NCBI GenBank assembly: GCA_023230025.1
Contig: JALNYD010000143.1
Coordinates: forward strand, 1 to 6,888
Direction of reading: 5' to 3'
Length of the DNA stretch: 6,888 bases
Source of the DNA: Candidatus Cloacimonadota bacterium
GTDB taxonomy: Bacteria; Cloacimonadota; Cloacimonadia; Cloacimonadales; Cloacimonadaceae
The notes beneath the pieces were generated by a model. That model worked only from the letters and a program-made list of their open reading frames with translations. It searched no databases and was not told the DNA's origin. The position numbers were made by a program, and so were the translations under genes. Positions 1 through 5,541 of this stretch are shown here, in pieces. Numbering within the stretch: position 1 is the stretch's first letter; each line of letters opens with the position of its first letter.

Positions 1-243
1 CATATCGCGGGCGAGCTGCTTTCCCAATACCGGTTCTGGGAAGCCCGGGTAGTTCTCCACCCATTGTGTGGCGGTAAGCTGCCCCCCTGCCACAGCAGCT
101 TTCTCGATCATTAGTGTTTTGAGCTTGTATCTGGCAGCATAAAGCCCGGCGGAAAGACCCGCAGGACCTCCGCCGATGATGATTGTATCATAGATTTGGC
201 TGCTATCGGCATTTGACGATAAACTAAGGTTAAAATCCAGCAT
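1..243 (-). CDS. trxB: Thioredoxin reductase, N-terminal part (cut by window edge)
   Basis: Thioredoxin reductase is a cytoplasmic FAD enzyme that passes electrons from NADPH to thioredoxin-like proteins. Only the first 81 residues lie in the window; the frame is open to base 1. The FAD-binding Rossmann signature is clear: IIIGGGPAGLSAGLYAAR at residues 21-38, with GGGPAG at 24-29. It is followed by the family-typical AGGQL (residues 52-56) and the ENYPGFP stretch (64-69). The CxxC active site and the NADPH domain would lie beyond the edge, so activity cannot be judged. The N-terminus is about ten residues longer than in E. coli TrxB. The ATG follows the TAA of the upstream disulfide oxidoreductase gene after one base. 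An AAGGA lies 11 bases before it, inside the upstream gene, so translation is probably coupled. The pairing with a thioredoxin-fold partner supports the call over other FAD oxidoreductases. Confidence 0.93.
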   Translation of the reverse strand, partial: MLDFNLSLSSNADSSQIYDTIIIGGGPAGLSAGLYAARYKLKTLMIEKAAVAGGQLTATQWVENYPGFPEPVLGKQLARDM

Positions 244-244
244 C

Positions 245-883
245 TTAGAGAGATTCCTTGATCTTGGCGATGATCATCGCTTCCGGGGCTGCTCCTTCCT
301 GATACCATTTCTCATTGATCGTGGTGCGGGGAACTCCCTGAACCGAATACTTTTGAGCCAGATGAGGGAATTCTGAAATCTCAACCATATCAGCTTTGAC
401 CATCTCGGAAACATAAGCCATCTGATGTGCAAGAATCACTGCTTGGGGACAATAAGGACAGGTGGGGGTGACAAACACTTGCAGATGAACTGGCTTTGTC
501 AATCCCGCCAGAAACCTCTTGCCATCATCGGTGATCTTGACCAGTCCTGTAGATACCATCAGAATTGCTGATAGCAATGATGAAAACTCATATCCGGCGG
601 GAATCCCGTAAAAACGGATGCCATAATCCTGTTCGCCAATCACGGCTATGGCCGGAATCTTATCAATACCAAAGGTTTCCACGGCTTGGGTGTCGCTTTC
701 AAATTGGTGTACTTCCAGCTTCAATAGCGTGTTTGTGCTGATCAATTCTTCCAAAAGCTGGTGAGTTTCTTTGCAATAACCGCATTCAAAGGCTTGGGTG
801 AACAGTTTAAGGGTAACTGGCTTCTGCATATTTTGCAAGGCTTTCTTGACCTCGCCCAGTACTTTATCATCGAGAATAGGCAT
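245..883 (-). CDS. Glutaredoxin-like protein disulfide oxidoreductase (PDO family, two thioredoxin folds)
   Basis: The product is a 212-residue cytoplasmic thiol-disulfide oxidoreductase. Two thioredoxin-fold units are visible. The first has CGYC at residues 34-37 and a cis-proline motif KIPAI (P77). The second has TPTCPYC with CPYC at 142-145 and cis-proline GVPRT (P185). Length and paired CxxC motifs match the PDO family known from thermophilic archaea and bacteria, which reduces, forms or shuffles disulfides and can be recharged by thioredoxin reductase. The trxB gene begins one base downstream, fitting that partnership. The frame stays open to 976, but I chose the ATG at 883. On the coding strand GGAGGAG precedes it (bases 887-893), and the homologous fold begins just after. 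The in-frame ATG at 895 has no ribosome binding site. Both cysteine pairs are intact, unlike the AhpF N-terminal domain, where only the second pair is kept. Confidence 0.9.
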   Translation of the reverse strand: MPILDDKVLGEVKKALQNMQKPVTLKLFTQAFECGYCKETHQLLEELISTNTLLKLEVHQFESDTQAVETFGIDKIPAIAVIGEQDYGIRFYGIPAGYEFSSLLSAILMVSTGLVKITDDGKRFLAGLTKPVHLQVFVTPTCPYCPQAVILAHQMAYVSEMVKADMVEISEFPHLAQKYSVQGVPRTTINEKWYQEGAAPEAMIIAKIKESL

Positions 884-1077
884 ATTCTCCTCCATTTTTG
901 TGTTATATGAAAAACAATCTAATGAACCTTCACGGTTTGGCAAATCTTTCTTTTTACAGCTATTAAATGGGAACAACTCCGTTTGTGTATTCGCATAATC
1001 CCGTTATCTTTTACATAATGCGATAAATTCAGGCTCCTCAACAAGAAAAAGGTTGACTTGTCTCATGGAGGTAAAAA
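884..1077. promoter_or_regulatory. Divergent intergenic region between the redox operon and the six-gene operon
   Basis: These 194 bases separate two divergently read operons and must hold both promoters. No convincing -35/-10 pair is visible on either strand. Weak candidates are an extended -10-like TGCGATAAA at 1019-1027 for the rightward operon and TATAAC (complement of 902-907) for the leftward one. The AT-rich stretch holds no credible gene. The rightward operon has a strong ribosome binding site, GGAGG at 1067-1071, six bases before the ATG at 1078. The leftward operon has GGAGGAG at 887-893 on the complementary strand, which fixes its start at 883. Confidence 0.6.
991..1023. repeat. 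Imperfect inverted repeat, possible operator
   Basis: TCGCATAAT at 991-999 faces ATAATGCGA at 1015-1023. The complement of the second arm is TCGCATTAT, so the 9-base arms differ at one position and are separated by 15 bases. Arm centres are about 24 bases apart, roughly two helical turns, which suits a dimeric or paired regulator binding between the divergent operons. It could also be chance in AT-rich DNA. No known regulator motif is recognised. Confidence 0.35.
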
Positions 1078-1632
1078 ATGTGTCCCAATGAGTTCAGCAT
1101 AAAGTGTGGGCATTTGTCGGCGTTAGTGCCTGTGAGTGCGTTTTATGGAGTTATTCTCCTGCTTTTCATTTTTACCCTGCTGCCCAACAGCGTGTTTGCC
1201 CAGATCCAAAGTGAGGATTATTCTGCCCTTAAAACCTGGAAACTGCCGGAGAATGCGATACCCATTGCGGATCTGACAGAGCAGGAAGGACGCCTGATGC
1301 TGGATGACAAGCTGTTCAGTGGCTGGGCTTTTGAGCGCTATCCAGAAGGACATCTATTGCAGGCTGTTCAATATCTCAATGGCTTGCAGCATGGCCTGAA
1401 TCTGCTCTGGTACCCCGATGGCGCACCCCAGATGAGTGCGAATTACCAGCGGGGATATCTGCATGGCCGCTTTCTGGGCTGGTATGCCAATGGAAATGTG
1501 ATTTACGATATGTTTATAAACCGCGGAACTTATGCCACAGACAACCTCAGCGATGGGGATGACGGCAGGCTTAGCAGTGAAACGGAAATATTTGAAGGCG
1601 AAGGAAGAGATAATGACAACACCAGTGAGTAA
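1078..1632 (+). CDS. Secreted MORN-repeat (YwqK-like) protein, function unknown
   Basis: The product has 184 residues. Residues 23-41 form a hydrophobic segment ending in SVFA before Q42, consistent with a signal peptidase I site after A41. The part before the hydrophobic core is long (about 22 residues) and poorly charged, so an uncleaved anchor is also possible. The mature part, residues 80-150, carries about three MORN_2-type repeats. Their pattern is Y-x-x-G or YxNG followed by G-x-x-x-G/W: ERYPEGHLL, QYLNGLQHGLNLLWYPDG, YQRGYLHGRFLGWYANG. Such repeats occur in envelope proteins often labelled 'YwqK family antitoxin', a label that does not establish a toxin-antitoxin role. The last 30 residues are acidic and probably disordered. 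The start is well supported by GGAGG six bases upstream. It is the first gene of the operon, and panB starts inside its 3' end (20-base overlap). Confidence 0.8.
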   Translation: MCPNEFSIKCGHLSALVPVSAFYGVILLLFIFTLLPNSVFAQIQSEDYSALKTWKLPENAIPIADLTEQEGRLMLDDKLFSGWAFERYPEGHLLQAVQYLNGLQHGLNLLWYPDGAPQMSANYQRGYLHGRFLGWYANGNVIYDMFINRGTYATDNLSDGDDGRLSSETEIFEGEGRDNDNTSE

Positions 1633-2440
1633 GATGCTTGGCCCCAACAGCTTTGCTCTTATGAAACAACAAGCACAGAAGATTGTGATGCTGACTGCCT
1701 ATGATTATGCCAGCGGATCAGCAGTGGCCAATAGCAATGTGGATGTAATCCTTGTAGGCGACAGCCTGGGTATGGTCGTATTGGGTTATGACAGCACGCT
1801 TAAAGTCACTATGGATGATATGGTGTCCCACACGGCTGCCGTTCGGCGCGGAGCCCCGGGAAAGTTCATCATTGCCGATTTACCCTATCTGGCTTACCAT
1901 CTCAGTGCAGAGCAAACCAAGACCAATGCGGCACGTCTCATCGTTGATGGTTCTGCCAATGCCGTCAAGCTGGAGGGTGGCTCTGCCTCACGTCTGGAGG
2001 CCATCCGCCAGATTGTGGATATCGAAATCCCCGTTTGCGCTCATCTGGGTCTCACTCCCCAATCCGTAATGCGATTTGGCGGATACAAGGTGCAGGGCAA
2101 AAGCGAAATCGCCCATGAAGAGATTTTCTTGCAAGCCTCCGCCATCGAAGAAGCAGGCGCATTTATGCTGGTGCTGGAAGGCATCCCCGAACTGCTGGGA
2201 AAAAAGATCAGCGAGGCACTCTCAATTCCCACAATAGGCATCGGAGCTGGCCGATATTGTGATGGTCAGGTTCTGGTCTATCACGATATGCTGGGTTATA
2301 GCTCGATGCTGCCCAAGTTCGTCAAGAAGTATGCCGAGCTCAACGCCGCCATCCCCGAAGCCATCAACAACTACTGCCAGGAAGTTCGCAATGGCAGTTT
2401 TCCCAGAACCGAACATGTCTATTTCCCAATCGATAAATAA
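1613..2440 (+). CDS. panB: 3-methyl-2-oxobutanoate hydroxymethyltransferase (ketopantoate synthesis)
   Basis: PanB transfers a one-carbon unit from 5,10-methylenetetrahydrofolate to 2-oxoisovalerate, giving ketopantoate, the first committed step of pantothenate and coenzyme A synthesis in the cytoplasm. The 275-residue product matches the usual length of about 265-280. Family motifs appear in order: MLTAYDYASG (26-35), ILVGDSLGMV (46-55), IADLPY (87-92), AVKLEGG (117-123), CAHLGLTPQS (142-151), VLEGIP (187-192) and IGIGAG (208-213). The Mg2+ ligands expected from E. coli PanB correspond to D50, D89 and E121, and the catalytic glutamate to E189, so the enzyme looks intact. I chose the ATG at 1613 because AGGA (1602-1605) lies seven bases upstream and the homologous core starts soon after. 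The frame opens at 1532, but that extension overlaps the preceding gene by 100 bases. No panC, panD or panE gene is in the window. Confidence 0.96.
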   Translation: MTTPVSKMLGPNSFALMKQQAQKIVMLTAYDYASGSAVANSNVDVILVGDSLGMVVLGYDSTLKVTMDDMVSHTAAVRRGAPGKFIIADLPYLAYHLSAEQTKTNAARLIVDGSANAVKLEGGSASRLEAIRQIVDIEIPVCAHLGLTPQSVMRFGGYKVQGKSEIAHEEIFLQASAIEEAGAFMLVLEGIPELLGKKISEALSIPTIGIGAGRYCDGQVLVYHDMLGYSSMLPKFVKKYAELNAAIPEAINNYCQEVRNGSFPRTEHVYFPIDK

Positions 2441-2454
2441 AGGATTTTAGCCCC

Positions 2455-3069
2455 ATGAAAGAAAGAAAAGAAAACATGAGTCCAGACGAGAAATTCAACG
2501 CCATTGCCAATCTCAAAGAGCAACTGGAAGAAAACTTTGTAGCCCTGGGAGAATTGCTAAGTGAAATCAAACGCAGCAAGCTCTTCCGCTTCAAAGGATA
2601 TGAGAGCTTCAAGGATTTTGTGGAAGCTGAATACCAATTGTCAGGCACTCTGGCAGGCAAACTGGCTCAGACCTTTGAGCTCTTTGTGGAAGAGCTTGAT
2701 ATAGACGATGTAAGCGTGAAAGAAATTGGCTTTGAACGCCTGCAACTGATCAAACCCTATGTGCAGAAAGCAAATTGGAACGAGCGCGAAGCATGGATTC
2801 AAAAAGCATCCGAAACCCCCACCAATGAACTGCGCAGCGAAATCAAGGAGTTGAAGAAACAAGAAAAAGCTGAAGACACCGACCTCAAAAAAGTATTTAT
2901 CGACCAATACCTCGAAAAAATGACCACTTACTTCAATTGCGCCAAAGCCGAGCTCAATTTCAAGCTCGCCCTGTATTTCCAGGATGCCGATCTTGATCAA
3001 GCCAAAAAGATCATCAAAGAACGGCAACGCGCTTTTGAACTTGCAACCCAAAAGGAGGAAACGCCGTGA
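2455..3069 (+). CDS. Unrecognised helical protein with possible HTH-like N-terminal domain, coupled to the PorX-like gene
   Basis: I do not recognise this 204-residue protein. It has no signal peptide or membrane segment and is rich in Glu and Lys, suggesting a helical cytoplasmic protein. Residues 30-103 follow a pattern seen in some phage, plasmid and chromosomal DNA-binding proteins. That pattern is a helix ending in a short basic stretch (IKRSKLFRFKG), then GYESFKDFVEAEYQLS, a helix-turn-helix-like TLAGKLAQTFELF, and later IGFERLQLIKPY. Residues 119-145 look like a charged linker or short coiled coil. Residues 145-200 form a second helical block. The ATG at 2455 has AGGA ten bases upstream; an alternative start is 2476 (MSPDEKF), with only a weak binding site. 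The stop codon overlaps the GTG of the response regulator by four bases, and that gene's AGGAGG lies inside this one. The two are therefore probably translated together and may act together. A DNA-binding role is inference. Confidence 0.75.
   Translation: MKERKENMSPDEKFNAIANLKEQLEENFVALGELLSEIKRSKLFRFKGYESFKDFVEAEYQLSGTLAGKLAQTFELFVEELDIDDVSVKEIGFERLQLIKPYVQKANWNEREAWIQKASETPTNELRSEIKELKKQEKAEDTDLKKVFIDQYLEKMTTYFNCAKAELNFKLALYFQDADLDQAKKIIKERQRAFELATQKEETP
3053..3069 (+). promoter_or_regulatory. Ribosome binding site and GTGA stop-start overlap fixing the PorX-like start
   Basis: AGGAGG at 3053-3058 lies seven bases before GTG at 3066. The sequence GTGA (3066-3069) serves as both the start of the response regulator and the TGA stop of the preceding gene. 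The next in-frame ATG (3075) would be 16 bases from the binding site, so the GTG start is preferred. The arrangement indicates translational coupling. Confidence 0.8.
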
Positions 3070-4628
3070 AGCTTATGAAAATACTCTGGGTGGATGACGA
3101 AATAGATCTGCTGAAGCCGTTCATCCTGTTCCTTGAAGAACGAAACTATAGTGTAGATACATGTAATAATGGAGAAGACGCCATCGAGAAGGTGGTTGAA
3201 ACCAAATATGACCTGGTGATCCTGGACGAAATGATGCCTGGGCTGGATGGTCTCAGCACTCTGCAAGAGATCAAGCGCATCAACAATGCCATCCCCATCA
3301 TCATGGTTACCAAAAGCGAAGAAGAAGGCCTGATGAACAAGGCCATTGCTTCCCAGATTTCGGACTACCTGATCAAGCCAATCAATCCCTCTCAGATCAT
3401 CATGGCCATCAAAAAGATCTTCCAGGCGGATGAGATCAAAGCCAATGAAATTGGCCAGCAATACACCCGTTATATCGCTCAGCTCAATCAAAGACTCTTT
3501 TCCAGCCCGGATTGGGACGAATGGGGAAAGATCTATCGTGAGATGGCACAATGGGAACTACGAATCGACGAAGTGAACGATGAGGGACTGCGTCAGACTC
3601 ACTTTTTGGAGAAGCGCAATTGCAACACCGAGTTCACCAATTATGTGGAACGAAACTACAAGGATTGGCTGAAGACCGATGAACGCCCCAACCTCAGTTT
3701 TGACCTCATTTCTCAGTATATTGCCCCTCATTTTGAAGAGCAGGTGCCAATCTATTTCATCATCATCGATTGCATGCGTCTGGATCAGTATCTTGCCATT
3801 CAGCCTTATATTCAAGAGCTGTTTGAAGAGGAGCTGGATCTATATTTCTCGATCCTGCCCACGGCCACTCCATATTCCAGAAACTCCATCTTCAGCGGTC
3901 TGCTGCCCATCGATATTGCCAAGCGTTTCCCGGAATATTGGGTGAGTTCTGCCGAGATGGATAACAGCCGCAACCGCAATGAACACCAGCTTCTGGATGA
4001 ACATGTGACGGAGCTTGGCTATGATCTGGATCCAACTTCCAAGTATGTGAAGATTTTCAATATGGAAGAGGGTAACTTCGTGCTGCGCAAGATTGACACC
4101 TGGAACAAGGAAAACCTGATCGTGCTGGTCTATAACTTCCTTGATCTGCTGGCGCATCACCGTTCCCGGGATCAGATTCTGCAGGAGACCATTCCCCATG
4201 AAGAAGGGCTGCGGGCATTTACCAAGCATTGGTTCTTGCATTCCAGTCTTTACGAAGCCCTGAAACTGATTGCCAAGCAGGATGCCATTGTAGTGATCTC
4301 AACCGATCATGGTTCGATCAAGGTGAATCGTGCCACGCAGGTGATTGGAGATCGTGATACCTCAGTGACGGTGCGTTACAAAGAAGGCAAAAACCTCACT
4401 GCCAATGACCGTCATGCTCTGTTTGTCAAAAAGCCTGCTGATTATGGTTTGCCGTCAAAGAGCATCGTGGATAACTTCATATTTGCCAAGGATGATTACT
4501 ACTTCGTATATCCGAACAGCTATCACCAATATCAACGTCAATACAATGGCACCTTCCAGCATGGTGGAGTATCGATGGAAGAAATGATTTTACCCATTGC
4601 CACTTGCCGCAGCAAGAAAAGAAAATAG
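3066..4628 (+). CDS. porX: PorX-like response regulator with PglZ (alkaline phosphatase superfamily) output domain
   Basis: This 520-residue cytoplasmic protein joins a CheY-like receiver to a PglZ domain, the architecture and length of PorX. PorX is the regulator of type IX secretion in Porphyromonas gingivalis, with reported oligonucleotide phosphodiesterase activity. Receiver residues are complete: acidic pair D10/D11, phospho-acceptor D54 (VILDEMMPG), T82 and K104 (YLIKPI). A helical linker spans about 120-220. The PglZ part shows the metal and catalytic motifs in order: IIIDCMRLDQY (D235), LPTATPYSRNSIFSG (nucleophile T266 or T268), YNFLDLLAHH (D360, H364), STDHG (D414, H415) and FQHGG (H499). 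All expected positions look intact, so phosphorylation-controlled phosphoesterase activity is plausible. Its histidine kinase partner is not in the window. The gene overlaps the preceding helical-protein gene by four bases, and the EIIA-CBS gene follows within ten. A BREX PglZ is unlikely, since those are longer, lack a receiver and sit with other defence genes. The link to secretion here is inference. Confidence 0.88.
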   Translation: MKLMKILWVDDEIDLLKPFILFLEERNYSVDTCNNGEDAIEKVVETKYDLVILDEMMPGLDGLSTLQEIKRINNAIPIIMVTKSEEEGLMNKAIASQISDYLIKPINPSQIIMAIKKIFQADEIKANEIGQQYTRYIAQLNQRLFSSPDWDEWGKIYREMAQWELRIDEVNDEGLRQTHFLEKRNCNTEFTNYVERNYKDWLKTDERPNLSFDLISQYIAPHFEEQVPIYFIIIDCMRLDQYLAIQPYIQELFEEELDLYFSILPTATPYSRNSIFSGLLPIDIAKRFPEYWVSSAEMDNSRNRNEHQLLDEHVTELGYDLDPTSKYVKIFNMEEGNFVLRKIDTWNKENLIVLVYNFLDLLAHHRSRDQILQETIPHEEGLRAFTKHWFLHSSLYEALKLIAKQDAIVVISTDHGSIKVNRATQVIGDRDTSVTVRYKEGKNLTANDRHALFVKKPADYGLPSKSIVDNFIFAKDDYYFVYPNSYHQYQRQYNGTFQHGGVSMEEMILPIATCRSKKRK

Positions 4629-4637
4629 AGGACGATG

Positions 4638-5540
4638 ATGCTACTCTCGAATCTCCTGGATGCCAAGAGTATCCTGCATGAAAGCAGGATACTCAGCAAG
4701 GAGCAGGTTTACCGCCTATTAGTGGAAAGAATCTGTCACCATCGCAAGTTGCCGATTTGCGGTGAAGGTCTGGTCCAATTGATTCTTCAGCGGGATAGTC
4801 AGAGCAGTACTGCTTATCCAACGGGAATAGCCATTCCCCACATCCGCATGGAGGATTTTCACGACACGGTGATTGGCATGGCATTTCTGCAGAATCCCAT
4901 TGATTATGAAGGGACGAAAGTGGAGTGGGTATGTTTGGTGATCACGGATAAGAGTTCATCAAACATCTATCTGAACCTTGTAGCAGCCCTGCTGAAGCTA
5001 TCCAAAGATGCACCTTTGATCCGTGAATTGGGTGAGCTGCGTGACGGCCATGCTGTGGTTCAGCGTTTGCACAAAATGGAGATTCAGATAAAGCGGGAGA
5101 TTACCCTGGGAGATATAATGATATCTGAGCCGATCACGATTTCGGCTGACGCCAGGCTTTCGGAGCTTGGTGCCATTTTCAGTTCCAGGGGGCTTACATC
5201 ACTTCCTGTTGTGGACAATAATAATCGCTATCTGGGGGAGGTGAATATTCTTCATCTCCTCAAGGTAGGCGTTCCTGATTATCTGATGATGCTGGATAAT
5301 GTCAGCTTCCTGCGTTCCTATGAGCCTCTGGAGAAGCTTTTTGAGCAGGAAGATACCCTAACCGTCCGAGAGATCATGAGTCGTGACGAGGAATATCTGA
5401 ATCCGGACACCTCTATTCCAGAGGTTGTATTTGAAATGATTCAGCATCACAAACGTTTTTTTTCTGTAGTCGATGATTCCGGCAAACTGGTCGGGGTTGT
5501 TACTGCCAGCGACATCTTCAGAAAAGTAATCAAGGCCTAA
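4638..5540 (+). CDS. PTS EIIA (PtsN/fructose-type) fused to a CBS-domain pair
   Basis: This is a cytoplasmic regulatory fusion of 300 residues, or 301 if started at 4635; residue numbers here use the 4635 start. Residues 1-150 form an EIIA domain of the fructose/PtsN type, with the phosphorylatable histidine in PTGIAIPHIR (H69). Residues 156-212 and 242-298 are two CBS motifs, which together usually bind adenine nucleotides. The second keeps the ribose-contact pattern GVVTASD (G287, T290, D293). The first has GEVNILH, lacking the Thr/Ser and Asp. I prefer the ATG at 4638 because GAGGA (4628-4632) lies five bases before it and only two before 4635. No EIIB/EIIC sugar permease is nearby, so a regulatory role like EIIA-Ntr is more likely than sugar uptake. 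The permease gene starts one base after the stop and is the obvious candidate target. A perfect hairpin lies within codons 11-20. Confidence 0.88.
   Translation: MLLSNLLDAKSILHESRILSKEQVYRLLVERICHHRKLPICGEGLVQLILQRDSQSSTAYPTGIAIPHIRMEDFHDTVIGMAFLQNPIDYEGTKVEWVCLVITDKSSSNIYLNLVAALLKLSKDAPLIRELGELRDGHAVVQRLHKMEIQIKREITLGDIMISEPITISADARLSELGAIFSSRGLTSLPVVDNNNRYLGEVNILHLLKVGVPDYLMMLDNVSFLRSYEPLEKLFEQEDTLTVREIMSRDEEYLNPDTSIPEVVFEMIQHHKRFFSVVDDSGKLVGVVTASDIFRKVIKA
4667..4694 (+). repeat. Perfect 11-bp inverted repeat inside the start of the EIIA-CBS gene
   Basis: GAGTATCCTGC (4667-4677) and GCAGGATACTC (4684-4694) are exact reverse complements around a six-base loop, ATGAAA. The stem has six G-C pairs and would be stable in mRNA. 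It begins about 30 bases inside the coding region, encoding roughly SILHESRILS. There is no T-run after it, so it is not an ordinary terminator. It could slow ribosomes, set the ratio of upstream to downstream products, be a processing site or bind a palindrome-reading protein. It could also be incidental. Confidence 0.7.
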
Positions 5541-5541
5541 A

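Noticed and set aside
884..976. Longer N-terminus for the disulfide oxidoreductase, starting at 976 or 895
   Set aside because: The extension does not resemble the family and lacks a ribosome binding site, while the ATG at 883 has GGAGGAG just upstream.
1053..1058. TTGACT as a -35 promoter element
   Set aside because: A -10 at normal spacing would fall on the start codon region (about 1076), and the ribosome binding site would lie upstream of the transcript start.
1532..1612. Longer N-terminus for PanB starting at 1532
   Set aside because: It would overlap the MORN gene by about 100 bases. The ATG at 1613 has a good AGGA and gives the normal family length.
1078..1632. Toxin-antitoxin system, from the YwqK-like MORN repeats
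   Set aside because: The family label is an annotation habit. The protein has a signal peptide and no toxin gene is adjacent.
2641..3051. Leftward open frame of 136 codons opposite the helical-protein gene
   Set aside because: It lies wholly antisense to a well-supported gene, has no ribosome binding site that I can see, and its composition mirrors the Glu/Lys-rich codons opposite.
2997..3551. Leftward open frame of 184 codons opposite the receiver domain
   Set aside because: It is antisense to clear receiver-domain coding sequence; its acidic, hydrophobic make-up is an image of that gene.
3066..4628. PglZ domain as evidence of a BREX or Pgl phage-defence system
   Set aside because: The receiver-PglZ fusion and 520-residue length match PorX-type regulators. 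No brxC, pglX or other defence gene is present.
4635..5540. A sugar-uptake phosphotransferase system
   Set aside because: No EIIB or EIIC component is present; the CBS fusion and adjacent ion permease point to regulation instead.
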